Positions 34,259 through 43,609 of a stretch of 64,000 nucleotides of DNA are shown one piece after another. The stretch comes from Hyphomonadaceae bacterium. GTDB taxonomy: Bacteria > Pseudomonadota > Alphaproteobacteria > Caulobacterales > Aquidulcibacteraceae. Made by a program: the position numbers and the translations under genes. The DNA lies in assembly GCA_019753175.1 (NCBI GenBank), contig JAIELK010000018.1, forward strand, positions 1 through 64,000, given 5' to 3'. Positions within the stretch are counted from its first letter, which is position 1. Each line of letters opens with the position of its first letter. The notes beneath the pieces were generated by a model that searched no databases, had not been told where the DNA came from, and was given only the letters and a program-made list of their open reading frames with translations.

Positions 34259-35017
34259 TCAGACGCTGAACTGTTCGCGCAGCACGCGCTCGTCGAGCGC
34301 ATGGCCTTGGTCAAACAGCAGCGTAAGTGAGACCGCGCTGTCTTCGTGGATTTCCACGGCGAGGACATCGCGCGTCTCGAGGTTGTCGGCGGAGGCGCTC
34401 ACCGGGCGTCGGTCGGCCTCGAGCACCTCGATGCGGACGTGTGCGCGGCGCGGCAGCAAGGCGCCGCGCCAACGCCGCGGGCGGAAGGCGCTGATCGGCG
34501 TCAGCGCGAGCAGCCGGGAGTCGATGGGCAGGATGGGGCCGTGAGCCGAGAAGTTGTAGGCGGTGGAGCCGGCGGGAGTCGCCACCATCACGCCGTCGCA
34601 AAGCAGCTCAGCCATCCGCTCGGCGCCATCCACGGAGATACGGAGTTTTGCGGTCTGCGCGGTTTGGCGCAGCAGCGAGACTTCGTTGAAAGCGCGCTCC
34701 TCCACCACGGCGCCGCCGACCGTCGCGCACCGCGCCACCAGAGGCCGGATGCGCACCTTCTCCGCTTTGGCGATCCGGTCCGGCAGATCGCTTTCCACGT
34801 ATTCGTTCATCAGGAAGCCCACGGTGCCGCGATGCATGCCGTACACGGGCTTCTTGTCTTTGAGCCGCCGGCGCAGCGTGTCGAGCATGTGGCCGTCGCC
34901 GCCGAGCGCGACGATGACATCGGCGGCGTCCTCGCCTGCATCGCCATACAGGCTGGCAAGCCGCTGCAATGCGTCCTGAGCTTCCGGGCGTGGGCTGGCG
35001 GTGAAAGCAAGCTTCAT
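34259..35017 (-). CDS. nadK: NAD kinase
   Basis: A 252-residue NAD kinase, which makes NADP from NAD and ATP. It has VIVALGGDGHMLDTLRR (GGDG motif), MHRGTVGFLMNEY, FNEVSLLRQTAQTAKLRISVDG and the TPAGSTAYNFSAHGPILP block. The length fits short proteobacterial NadK. ATG at 35017 begins MKLAFTASPRPEA as expected. Confidence 0.94.
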   Translation of the reverse strand: MKLAFTASPRPEAQDALQRLASLYGDAGEDAADVIVALGGDGHMLDTLRRRLKDKKPVYGMHRGTVGFLMNEYVESDLPDRIAKAEKVRIRPLVARCATVGGAVVEERAFNEVSLLRQTAQTAKLRISVDGAERMAELLCDGVMVATPAGSTAYNFSAHGPILPIDSRLLALTPISAFRPRRWRGALLPRRAHVRIEVLEADRRPVSASADNLETRDVLAVEIHEDSAVSLTLLFDQGHALDERVLREQFSV

Positions 35018-35126
35018 GCGTTGTGCTCTTTAGCGCCGCGCATTGGCGCCGTCCCGGTCAATCGTCGCCCGGTTGAGCGTGCGCGGACTTGGGGCTAGGG
35101 TGATTAACCAAAGGAGCACACAAACC

Positions 35127-35891
35127 ATGGCCGACGATGCGGGCGTTTCAGTGAGAAGCCAAGTCAGCGCCGAGGAGTGGCAGGCGCGGGTTGATTGTGC
35201 GGCGCTCTACCGGCTGGTCGCGCTGTACGGCTGGGACGACATGATCTTCACGCACATATCGATGCGCGTGCCTGGCCCCGACCACCATTTCCTCATCAAC
35301 CCCTACGGGATGTTTTTTGAAGAGATCACCGCATCGTCGCTAGTGAAGGTCGATCTCGACGGCAATATCGTCGCGCCGACGCCGTATTACATCAATCCGG
35401 CTGGGTTTACGATCCACTCGGCGATCCACGCCGCGCGCGAAGACGCATTGTGCGTGATCCACCTGCACACCGACGCGGGCGTCGGTGTTTCGGCCCAGAA
35501 AGAGGGCCTGCTGCCGATCTCGCAGAACGCGCTGCTGGTGCTGCCGAACTTGGCCTTCCACACGTATGAGGGCGTCGCCCTGAACCTCGACGAACGCGAG
35601 CGGCTGGTGGCCGATCTCGGCGACAAGAAACTGATGCTGCTGCGCAATCACGGTACGCTCGCCGTGGGTTTGAACGCTGCCGACGCGTTCTTGGGCATCT
35701 TCTTTCTCGAGCGTGCGTGCGCACAGCAAGTCAATGCGTTGAGCGGAGGGCGGGAATGCGTGCTGATTGCGCCGGACGCGGCTCAAGAGGAGACGCGTGG
35801 ACAGTCCAAGGGGCTGGCGATGGTGTCGGGGCTGGCGTGGCCGGGCCTCAAGCGCAAGCTCGACCGTCAGTTGCCGGGCTACGATACCTAG
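35127..35891 (+). CDS. Class II aldolase/adducin family protein
   Basis: A 254-residue protein of the class II aldolase fold. Zinc-ligand candidates are His in CVIHLHTDAG and RNHGTLAVG. GWDDMIFTHISMRVPG and YGMFFEEITASSL match the family. Members act as aldolases or decarboxylases on sugar phosphates or are non-enzymatic; the substrate is not deducible. AAAGGAGC upstream supports the ATG at 35127. The 3' end overlaps the next gene by about 55 bp in another frame. Confidence 0.88.
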   Translation: MADDAGVSVRSQVSAEEWQARVDCAALYRLVALYGWDDMIFTHISMRVPGPDHHFLINPYGMFFEEITASSLVKVDLDGNIVAPTPYYINPAGFTIHSAIHAAREDALCVIHLHTDAGVGVSAQKEGLLPISQNALLVLPNLAFHTYEGVALNLDERERLVADLGDKKLMLLRNHGTLAVGLNAADAFLGIFFLERACAQQVNALSGGRECVLIAPDAAQEETRGQSKGLAMVSGLAWPGLKRKLDRQLPGYDT

Positions 35892-36547
35892 CCGCCATTG
35901 CAGTCTCGCTGACGCCGGCGCCGGCGTGCGCCAGCGCTTGGATCGCTGCGGAGAGCCAGGAAATCTGGACCAACGTCGCGGGCTCTCGCGACGATTTGCG
36001 CTTCTACGAAAGCGCCGCGTACTGGGAGGAGCCGATTGGCGATGCTGCCGCCATTGTGGTGTCGCCCTGGGTCGAGCAGAACCAGACCTCCGCCGAAGGT
36101 TGGCGGGCCGAAGCGCTGTTCGGTTTGAAACACAAGCTCGTTGAACAGGAGCGAACCGTTGTCGCTGTGCAAGCCAGTGGCGTCTGGGCGTCTGAACCGG
36201 CCGGCGGTTGCGATGAGGGCGGTGGCGAGCTGCGCGTACTTGGCGGGCGGTCGTTCGGCGAGACCGGCTTCGTCAACGTGGAAGCGGCGACGCGGGCGCT
36301 GAGCGGCGGCTGTCGCGGCGAGCGCTTGGACCTGACCCTAGGGTATCGCCCATTTACGAACTGGTTGGGGATGGCGCAGATATTTGCCGACCGCCCGCTC
36401 GATGGCGATGACGCCGTCAGAGGCCAGCTGAGTTTGGTTCGCTTCGGCGAATCCGGCCGCGGCGTGCAGATCGGCGTCCGGGCTCGCCTGGATGGGGAGG
36501 CTGAGACCGCCGTGGTGCTCGGTTTCTGGGGCGCGCCGCGCGACTAA
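35837..36547 (+). CDS. Secreted hypothetical protein, possibly outer-membrane beta-barrel
   Basis: A frame of about 236 residues. The first in-frame candidate near a signal peptide is GTG 35837, leading to LRYLAAIAVSLTPAPACASA. Mature sequence has alternating aromatic/hydrophobic strands (WIAAESQEIWTN, DDLRFYESAAYWEEP, FVNVEAATRAL, LDLTLGYRPF) and ends with short strands (VQIGVRARLDGEAETAVVLGFW), as in small outer-membrane barrels. The start is uncertain because it overlaps the aldolase gene and lacks a good ribosome binding site. Its role is unknown. Confidence 0.55.
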   Translation: MAGPQAQARPSVAGLRYLAAIAVSLTPAPACASAWIAAESQEIWTNVAGSRDDLRFYESAAYWEEPIGDAAAIVVSPWVEQNQTSAEGWRAEALFGLKHKLVEQERTVVAVQASGVWASEPAGGCDEGGGELRVLGGRSFGETGFVNVEAATRALSGGCRGERLDLTLGYRPFTNWLGMAQIFADRPLDGDDAVRGQLSLVRFGESGRGVQIGVRARLDGEAETAVVLGFWGAPRD

Positions 36548-36617
36548 AGAGCCGGCAGCATTGCTCGTCCGTAGTTAGGACACACATCGACAAAGCATCT
36601 CGTGTAAGAGCCATTTC

Positions 36618-37766
36618 ATGTTCGGGTTCATCAGGCGCTATGGCTTCGCTGCGGCGGTCGCCATCGGATTGGCTGCCATGACCGCCATCGTATTCGGCAA
36701 GACGGTATTCGATGCCATCACGGAATCGGCGGTGTCGGGCGCTCGCGGCGCTCCGGGCGCTGGCGGTCCGCCGGGACGCGGCGCCGGCGGCGGTATGACC
36801 GCCACCGTTGTGGCCGCACCCGCGACGCTGCATGCCTTCAGCGACGGCATCCAGGCGATCGGCACGGCGCAGGCGCGAGAGAGCATCGTGCTGACGCCGA
36901 AAGTTGCCGACACCATTCGCGCCATTCGCTTCGACTCCGGCGATCGCGTTCGCCGCGGCCAAGTGCTGGTGGAGATGTCGAGCGTCGAACAGGCGGCGGG
37001 CTTAGAAGAAGCGCGCGCAGCCTATCAGGCCGCGCAGGACGAGTTGGGCCGTTATCAGGAGCTGTTCGATCGGGGTTTTGCCTCGCAGGCGCGTCTCGAT
37101 GCCGTGCAAGCGGCAGCCGACGCAGCAGAAGCCCGGCTCAACGCCAACACCTCGCGTATCGCCGACAGAACCATCCGCGCGCCCTTTGCCGGGCTCGTCG
37201 GTCTGCGTACCGCGAGCCCGGGGCAATATGTGCGGCCGGGCGAGCAGATCGGCACGCTCGACGACCTCTCGGAAATCAAGCTCGACTTCGATGTGCCGGA
37301 GACGCAATTGACGCGGCTTACCGTTGGCGTTGAGATCGTCGCACACGCCGCCGCCTTCACCGGTCGCACGTTCCGAGGGCAGATCGCCACTGTAGACAGC
37401 CGCGTCGACACCACGACGCGCACGGTGCGCGTCCGCGCCATGTTGCCAAACGCCGACGAAGCGTTGCGGCCAGGCATGTTGTTGACGGTTGAGGTGCGCG
37501 CCAATCCGCGCGAGGCCCTGGCCGTGCCTGAGATCGCAGTCATGGACGAAGGCGAGACTGCGTTCGTCTACCGCGTGGCCACGGGAGAGAACGGCGCGCG
37601 GGCTGAGCGCGTTCCCGTACGCGTCGGGCAGCGCAGCGGCGGTTGGGCCGAGATTGTCGAAGGTTTGGCGGTGAACGATCTGGTGATCACGGAGGGCGTG
37701 CAGAGCGTGCGGCCGGGGCAGCCGGTGCGCGTCGCTGACGGAGCGCAGCAACAGCGGAGGAGCTGA
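36618..37766 (+). CDS. RND efflux periplasmic adaptor (membrane fusion protein)
   Basis: A 382-residue adaptor. The N-terminal helix ([18 protein letters not shown]) anchors it; a Gly/Pro-rich linker follows. Lipoyl/beta-barrel blocks are [15 protein letters not shown] and [29 protein letters not shown], and residues about 130-170 form the coiled-coil hairpin. It bridges the permease encoded 4 bp downstream to an outer-membrane channel, whose gene is not in the window. Confidence 0.92.
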   Translation: MFGFIRRYGFAAAVAIGLAAMTAIVFGKTVFDAITESAVSGARGAPGAGGPPGRGAGGGMTATVVAAPATLHAFSDGIQAIGTAQARESIVLTPKVADTIRAIRFDSGDRVRRGQVLVEMSSVEQAAGLEEARAAYQAAQDELGRYQELFDRGFASQARLDAVQAAADAAEARLNANTSRIADRTIRAPFAGLVGLRTASPGQYVRPGEQIGTLDDLSEIKLDFDVPETQLTRLTVGVEIVAHAAAFTGRTFRGQIATVDSRVDTTTRTVRVRAMLPNADEALRPGMLLTVEVRANPREALAVPEIAVMDEGETAFVYRVATGENGARAERVPVRVGQRSGGWAEIVEGLAVNDLVITEGVQSVRPGQPVRVADGAQQQRRS

Positions 37767-37770
37767 CGCG

Positions 37771-40700
37771 ATGACGCTTTCCGATCTCTCGGTGCGCCGG
37801 CCGGTCCTCGCGACGGTGTTCTCGCTGATCATCATCGCGTTCGGCGCGATCGCCTTTACGACGTTGCCGTTGCGCGAATTGCCGGACGTCGACCGGCCGG
37901 TCGTTTCCGTCACGACCGTCTATCCGGGCGCCTCGGCGCAAGTCGTGGAAAACCAGATCACGCGGATCATCGAGGATCAGCTCTCCGGCATCGACGGCAT
38001 CGACATCATCTCAGCCTCTAGCCGCGACGGGCGTTCCTCAATCAGCGTCGAATTCACGCTCGACCGCGATCTGGAGGACGCCACAAACGATGTTCGCAAC
38101 GCCGTCGATCGTGCGCGCGGGCAGTTGCCGGCCGATGTCGATCCGCCGAGCGTGCGCAAGGCCGACGCCGATGCTGAGTCCATTTTGTGGTTCTCTCTGG
38201 AATCCACCAGGCTAGATCGCATTGCACTGACGGATTACGCCGAGCGCTATGTCGTCGATCGGCTGGCGATCTTGGATGGCGTCGCCAACGTGCAGGTCGG
38301 CGGGGGTTTGCGCCCCGCTTTGCGCATCTGGCTCAACACCGATGCGCTCGCGGCGCGCGGGCTCACGGTCCAGGATGTCGAGGCGGCGCTGCGGTCACAG
38401 AATGTCGAACTGCCGGCGGGATACGTGCAGAGCCAGGACCGCGACTATCAAGTGCGGGTGCCGCGCGCATTCGAGACACCGGAGGAGTTTGCCCGCCTGC
38501 CCTTGCGCGGCACGGGTGAAGACGAGGCGGTGGTGCGGCTGGGCGATGTCGCGCGCATCGAAATGGCCCCGGAGGAATCGCGGCGACTGTTCCGTGGCAA
38601 TGGCGTCGAACAGGTCGGCATCGGCATCGTTCGCCAATCGCAATCGAACGCGCTCGACGTGGCGCAGGTGGTCAAGGACGAAATCGAGCGCATCCGGCCA
38701 AGCCTGCCCGAAGGCACGAACCTCGTGCTCACCTTCGATTCCACGCTTTTCATTGAGCGCGCGATCGAGCGAGTCGGCCAATCGTTGTTGGAAGCGACGC
38801 TGCTCGTGGTGCTGGTCATCTACTTGTTCTTGGGGTCGTGGCGCGCTGCTTTCGTCCCGGCGGCGGTGATCCCGGTGTGCTTGGTCGGCGCCTTCCTGGT
38901 GATGTCGCTGTTCGGCTACTCGATCAACTTGCTGACGCTACTCGCCCTGGTGCTGGCGATCGGTTTGGTTGTCGATGACTCCATCGTCGTTCTGGAAAAC
39001 GTGCAGCGGCGGGTTGACACGCTCGGCGAGCCGCCCTTGATCGCCGCCGAACGCGGATCACGACAAGTGTTTTTCGCCGTGGTGGCGACGTCGGCGGTGC
39101 TGGTGGCGGTGTTTGCACCGCTGCTGTTCGTCGGCGGTTATGTCGGGCGGTTGTTCATCGAGTTGGCGGTTACGATTGCCGGCGTGGTCGTGATCTCGGC
39201 CTTCGCGGCCCTCTCGCTGTCGCCGATGATGTGCTCGAAACTGGTGAAGCCGGTGAAGAGCAGCACCAAGCTCTCGCGCGCCGTCGACGGTGTGCTGAAC
39301 GGCCTGCGCGCCTCCTATCGTGCGTCGCTAGAGGCAGTGCTTAAGGCCAAGGCCTTGGTGGTCGTGGTTTTCATCGGCGTCATCGCGCTCGGCGTGGTGA
39401 TGTTCAATCAGCTCTCATCCGAACTCACGCCGCCTGAGGACCGCGGCGTGCTGGTCGCATCGATCAATGGCCCTGAGGGCGCAGGCTTCGACTACATGAG
39501 CCGCGTGGTGCGCCAAGTGGAAACGGTCCTGCTCGAATATGTCGAGAGCGGCGAGGCGACGCGGGTGCTGATGGTCGCGCCGGGGTTCGGCGATGTCGGC
39601 ACCAACCGCTTCTCTTCAGGATTTGCGCGTATCTCGCTCGCCAACTGGGAGGACCGTCACCGCACGGCCGCAGAGATCGAGACCGAACTGAACCGGCGCC
39701 TCGCTTCCATTTCAGGGGCGACAGTGCGTGTCCGCGCCATGGGCGCGTTTGCGGCGCGCGGTGGCGGCGGCGGGGACGGCGCATCCATCGTGTTGCTGGG
39801 TTCGACCTACGAACAGCTTGCTGCCATCGGCAACCGCATCGTCGACCGACTGCGCGACAATCCCAACTTCCAGCGGCCGCGCCTGGATTATGAACCGACT
39901 GCGCCGCGTGTGCTCGTGGATATCGATCGCGAGCGGGCCGCGGCGTTGGGCGTATCGGTGCAGACCATTGGCCGCACGCTTGAGGCGACCATGGGTTCGC
40001 GGCGCGTGAACACCATCACCGATCGCGGTGAAGAATACTACGTGTTCCTTCAGGCCGAGCGCGAAGCCCGCTCCGACATATCCGATCTCGCCACCCGCTA
40101 TGTGCGCTCGGACCGCACCGGTGAGCTCGTGCCGTTGTCGACGCTGGTCACTCTGCGCACCGAAGGCGACGCCAGCGAGCGCCGGCGCATGAACCGCCAG
40201 GCGTCGATCACCGTCGCGACCTCGATCCCAGGGAGCTACGCAATCGGCGATGCGCTAGAGGAGCTTGAGACCATCGCGCTTGAAGAGATTGGCGACGAAG
40301 CCGTGGCCATCGACTACACCGGCGCCGCCCGGCAGTACAAACAGGCGACGAGCGCGATCTTGTTCGCGTTCGGCTTCGCGCTGTTGATCGTGTTCCTGGT
40401 GTTGGCCGCGCAATTCGAGAGCTTCGTCCATCCGTTCGTGATCATGCTGTCGGTGCCATTGGCGGTGACCGGCGGCCTGTTCGGGCTTTTCTTGTTTGAT
40501 CAGACGCTCAATATTTACAGCCAGATCGGCCTCATCATCCTGATTGCGCTCGCCGCCAAAAACGGCATCCTGATTGTCGAGTTCGCCAATCAATTGCGTG
40601 ACGAGGGGAAGTCGATCCGCGACGCGATCATCGAAGCGGCCGATCTGCGCATCCGCCCGGTGCTGATGACGTCGATTGCGACCATCGCCGGCGCAATCCC

Positions 40701-40905
40701 GCTCCTGATCCCGCATGGCGCCGGGTCCGAGAGCCGGCTCGCCATCGGCGTGGTGATCGTCTTCGGCTTGCTGGTCGCCACCGCGCTGACGCTGTTCGTG
40801 GTGCCCGCGTTCTACGACATGCTGGCGCGGTTCACGCGCTCGCCGGATGCGACCGCGCGAGAAATCGAAGCGTTCGACAAAGGCGTGACGCAGGCGGCCG
40901 AATAG
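37771..40905 (+). CDS. RND multidrug efflux permease (AcrB/HAE1 type)
   Basis: A 1044-residue proton-driven transporter. It has twelve helices and two large periplasmic loops. The proton relay is present: [13 protein letters not shown] (paired Asp in TM4) and [14 protein letters not shown] (Lys in TM10). The [13 protein letters not shown] start and [20 protein letters not shown] are typical of HAE1 pumps. It likely extrudes hydrophobic compounds together with the adaptor. No local regulator or TolC homologue is seen. Confidence 0.95.
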   Translation: MTLSDLSVRRPVLATVFSLIIIAFGAIAFTTLPLRELPDVDRPVVSVTTVYPGASAQVVENQITRIIEDQLSGIDGIDIISASSRDGRSSISVEFTLDRDLEDATNDVRNAVDRARGQLPADVDPPSVRKADADAESILWFSLESTRLDRIALTDYAERYVVDRLAILDGVANVQVGGGLRPALRIWLNTDALAARGLTVQDVEAALRSQNVELPAGYVQSQDRDYQVRVPRAFETPEEFARLPLRGTGEDEAVVRLGDVARIEMAPEESRRLFRGNGVEQVGIGIVRQSQSNALDVAQVVKDEIERIRPSLPEGTNLVLTFDSTLFIERAIERVGQSLLEATLLVVLVIYLFLGSWRAAFVPAAVIPVCLVGAFLVMSLFGYSINLLTLLALVLAIGLVVDDSIVVLENVQRRVDTLGEPPLIAAERGSRQVFFAVVATSAVLVAVFAPLLFVGGYVGRLFIELAVTIAGVVVISAFAALSLSPMMCSKLVKPVKSSTKLSRAVDGVLNGLRASYRASLEAVLKAKALVVVVFIGVIALGVVMFNQLSSELTPPEDRGVLVASINGPEGAGFDYMSRVVRQVETVLLEYVESGEATRVLMVAPGFGDVGTNRFSSGFARISLANWEDRHRTAAEIETELNRRLASISGATVRVRAMGAFAARGGGGGDGASIVLLGSTYEQLAAIGNRIVDRLRDNPNFQRPRLDYEPTAPRVLVDIDRERAAALGVSVQTIGRTLEATMGSRRVNTITDRGEEYYVFLQAEREARSDISDLATRYVRSDRTGELVPLSTLVTLRTEGDASERRRMNRQASITVATSIPGSYAIGDALEELETIALEEIGDEAVAIDYTGAARQYKQATSAILFAFGFALLIVFLVLAAQFESFVHPFVIMLSVPLAVTGGLFGLFLFDQTLNIYSQIGLIILIALAAKNGILIVEFANQLRDEGKSIRDAIIEAADLRIRPVLMTSIATIAGAIPLLIPHGAGSESRLAIGVVIVFGLLVATALTLFVVPAFYDMLARFTRSPDATAREIEAFDKGVTQAAE

Positions 40906-41403
40906 TCAAGGCGCTGGCGTCGTCTCGACCTTGAGGTAGGCGATGAGGTCGCGTCGCTGCGTCTCATCGCGAACGCCGGCGAACGCCATGCGGTTACCAG
41001 GCAGGAAGGTCTGCGGGTTTTGCAGCCAGTTATCGAGCTGAGCGGCGTCCCAGATGAAATCCGCGTCCTGCACCGCTTGCGAGTAATTGAAGCCGGCGAC
41101 ACCGCCGATCTCACGCCCGAAGACGCCATGCAGGTTGGGACCAACGCGATTCGGTCCGCCCGCATCGAGCGTGTGGCAGGATCGGCACTGCGCGAAAACG
41201 CGGCGGCCGGCTTCATAATTGGCTTCGTTGTACGGCGCGGGGAGCGCGGCGATGGCGGCTTGAATCGCGGCGGGGTCCCTGGCTCCTGGCGCAACAGCCG
41301 GCGTCGTCGGCTGCGAAGCGGGAGCTTGCGTGTCGGCTTGTTGCTCAGGTTGGCCGCAGGCGGCAACAGCGAGCAATACGGTGGAAAGCAACAGGTGACG
41401 CAT
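40906..41403 (-). CDS. Class I cytochrome c, lipoprotein-anchored
   Basis: A 165-residue protein with a lipobox (LLAVAAC, Cys16), a Pro/Ala/Thr-rich linker, and a cytochrome c domain. Heme-binding C73-R-S-C-H77 and the axial Met in FLPGNRMAFAG identify it; LDAGGPNRVGPNLHGVFGR is the usual surrounding sequence. A membrane-tethered electron carrier is expected. It is convergent with and directly abuts the RND permease gene. Confidence 0.92.
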   Translation of the reverse strand: MRHLLLSTVLLAVAACGQPEQQADTQAPASQPTTPAVAPGARDPAAIQAAIAALPAPYNEANYEAGRRVFAQCRSCHTLDAGGPNRVGPNLHGVFGREIGGVAGFNYSQAVQDADFIWDAAQLDNWLQNPQTFLPGNRMAFAGVRDETQRRDLIAYLKVETTPAP

Positions 41404-41496
41404 GACAACCCCAGCGCAGCGGTAGCCTGCATCAAAGCCGGTGTCGGCCCATTATGCAAAGCGACTTGGCGCCTCAGGCGCCGCCGACGCGGGCCG

Positions 41497-42726
41497 TCAG
41501 ATCACGCCGGCGTCGCGCCAAGCCAGAAGCTCGGCGTCGCTGGCGTGAAGCCACTCGCTCAGCACGGCGTCCGTGTTCTCTCCTAGACGAGGTGGAGCAT
41601 GCCGCGTCTGCGGCGGCGTCTCCGACATGCGAATGGGGCTCGCAGCGAGGCGCAGCGGCGCGCCGTCTTCCCGCACCACTTTTTCGACCATACCGCGTGC
41701 TTGGACCTGAGCGTTGGCGTACACTTGCGCGAGGGTGCTGATGGGCCCGCACGGCACGTGAGCCGCCTCGAGTGCCTCCACCCACGCGGCCGTCGTGCGC
41801 CGCGCCAGGATCGGCGCAAGCGCTGCGGTCAGGTCACTCCGATGAACGACGCGCGCCGCGTTCGTCGCAAAGCGAAAGTCTTCGGCAAGTTCAATGTCGG
41901 CGACCCTGCAAAAGTTGCGGAATTGGCCGTCATTGCCGATCGCGAGAATGAGATGACCGTCTGCGGTGGCGAACACCTGATAGGGTGCGATAACGGCGTG
42001 TTGATTGCCCACACGCTCAGGCGCAGCGCCGCAGGCCAGGTAGCTGGCGCCGAGATTTGCCAACATCGCGACTTGCGAGTCGAGCAGGGACTGGTCGATG
42101 TGCTGACCTTTGCCGGTGCGTTCGGCATGGCGCAGGGCGGCGAGCAGTGCGGTCACGGCATACATCCCGGCGAAGAGATCGGCGATCGCTACCGCGCACT
42201 TCATGGGTTCACCGTCTGGTTCGCCTGTGACGCTCATGAGCCCGCCCATGCCCTGAATGATGTAATCGTAGCCGGGGCGCAGGGCGTAGGGGCCAGTCTG
42301 GCCGAAGCCGGTGATGGAACAATACACGATGCTTGGATTGAGGGCGGCGATGCTTGCGTAGTCCAGCCCGTACTTCTTGAGCCCGCCGACCTTGTAATTC
42401 TCGACAAGAATGTGGGCGCGTTGCGCGAGCCGGCGCACGATCGCTGCGCCCTCTGGCTTTGCGATGTCGATCGTGACTGAGCGCTTGTTGCGATTGGCGG
42501 CGAGGTAATAGGCCGCGTCGCCACGCGCGCCGTCAGCATCTTCCAGAAACGGCGGTCCCCAGCTGCGTGTGTCATCACCCGCGCCGGGCCGCTCGATCTT
42601 GATGACGTCAGCGCCAAGGTCGCCAAGGATTTGCGTTGCCCAGGGACCTGCGAGCACCCGCGAGAGATCGAGCACGCGAACGCCGTCAAGGGAAGCGGGT
42701 CGGATTGTTACGCTGGCGGCTGTCAT
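41497..42726 (-). CDS. CaiB/BaiF (family III) CoA-transferase
   Basis: A 409-residue CoA-transferase with LDLSRVLAGPWATQILGDLGADVIKIERPG, NRNKRSVTIDIAKPEG and the GYDYIIQGMGG block. It is the second such enzyme in the window and clearly a different subgroup from the one at 30,560, with longer and better conserved motifs of the succinyl-CoA or formyl-CoA transferase kind. The substrate is unknown. It is divergent from the GFA gene, with only 28 bp between them. Confidence 0.92.
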   Translation of the reverse strand: MTAASVTIRPASLDGVRVLDLSRVLAGPWATQILGDLGADVIKIERPGAGDDTRSWGPPFLEDADGARGDAAYYLAANRNKRSVTIDIAKPEGAAIVRRLAQRAHILVENYKVGGLKKYGLDYASIAALNPSIVYCSITGFGQTGPYALRPGYDYIIQGMGGLMSVTGEPDGEPMKCAVAIADLFAGMYAVTALLAALRHAERTGKGQHIDQSLLDSQVAMLANLGASYLACGAAPERVGNQHAVIAPYQVFATADGHLILAIGNDGQFRNFCRVADIELAEDFRFATNAARVVHRSDLTAALAPILARRTTAAWVEALEAAHVPCGPISTLAQVYANAQVQARGMVEKVVREDGAPLRLAASPIRMSETPPQTRHAPPRLGENTDAVLSEWLHASDAELLAWRDAGVI

Positions 42727-42754
42727 GAGCGTTGGGCGGTGTTAGAGTGAGTTC

Positions 42755-43216
42755 ATGATTGGAGTCAAAGAGGCCGTTGCGACCGGCGGCTGTCAGTGCG
42801 GCAAGGTGCGGTATGCGCTTTATGTGCCGCCCGAGCGCTGCCACGTGTGTCATTGCCGGATGTGCCAGCGCGCTACCGGCGGTTTGTTTGCCGCGCTCGC
42901 GGGCGCGCCCAAGCACACCTTTGCATGGACCGAAGGCGAGCCTGCAGTGTTCGCAAGCTCAAATCTCGCGACGCGGGGGTTCTGTCGTGATTGCGGGACG
43001 CCGCTTTCGTTCAGCTATAACCGGCCGGATGCGCATTTCTACGTCACCATTGGCTCGTTGGACGACCCCTCTGCGGCGCCCATCGAACGTCAGTTTGGCA
43101 TTGAATCCAAGATTCCATGGGTCCAATTCCGCGACGACACGCCAAGCGAGGCCACCGGCGCAAGTCCGCAGGCAGCGGCGTTCTTTGTCGGCATGCAGAA
43201 TAATCAGCGGACCTGA
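42755..43216 (+). CDS. GFA/CENP-V family zinc-binding protein
   Basis: A 153-residue protein with the glutathione-dependent formaldehyde-activating (GFA) fold. Cys ligands are C13 and C15 (GGCQCGKVRY), C29, C32, C34 and C37 (CHVCHCRMC), and a later pair in GFCRDCGTPL. Many members are uncharacterised despite the family name. It sits upstream of the tRNA pair and appears monocistronic. Confidence 0.88.
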   Translation: MIGVKEAVATGGCQCGKVRYALYVPPERCHVCHCRMCQRATGGLFAALAGAPKHTFAWTEGEPAVFASSNLATRGFCRDCGTPLSFSYNRPDAHFYVTIGSLDDPSAAPIERQFGIESKIPWVQFRDDTPSEATGASPQAAAFFVGMQNNQRT

Positions 43217-43320
43217 GCGCTGAGCACGCCTGCGTTTGTACTAGACGCTGCGCCAGCCCCCTCGGCGCGACCTGGATCAGTCTTGCGCGACGGCGCGCGA
43301 ACCGCCAAAGGAACCGTCAA

Positions 43321-43395
43321 GGGCGGTTAGCTCAGCGGTAGAGCGTCTCGTTTACACCGAGAGGGTCGGGGGTTCGATCCCCTCATCGCCCACCA
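43321..43395 (+). tRNA. tRNA-Val (TAC)
   Basis: A 75-nt cloverleaf with encoded CCA. The acceptor stem GGGCGGT pairs with ATCGCCC (one G-U). The anticodon arm TCTCG-TTTACAC-CGAGA gives anticodon TAC, and the T-arm contains GGTTCGATCC. D-loop sequence AGCTCAGCGGTAGAGC is canonical. Confidence 0.95.
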
Positions 43396-43478
43396 GGTTC
43401 GCCCGGGACTTGTGGGGCGCCGCGTCGCTTGACCGCCGCCGCTGCTTGGCCTAACTCCCCGCCTCTCGCGCATCAGAC

Positions 43479-43555
43479 GCGGGTGTAGCTCAGTCGGTTA
43501 GAGCGCCGGCCTGTCACGCCGGAGGTCGCGGGTTCGAGCCCCGTCACTCGCGCCA
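43479..43555 (+). tRNA. tRNA-Asp (GTC)
   Basis: A 77-nt cloverleaf with encoded CCA. The acceptor stem GCGGGTG pairs with CACTCGC, discriminator G. The anticodon arm CCGGC-CTGTCAC-GCCGG gives GTC. The T-arm is GCGGGTTCGAGCCCCGT. It follows tRNA-Val by 83 bp. Confidence 0.95.
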
Positions 43556-43609
43556 TTCGCCACGACTGGCCCCTGTCCCTGGGTCTGAACGACGCCGGCC
43601 GGGGATGCG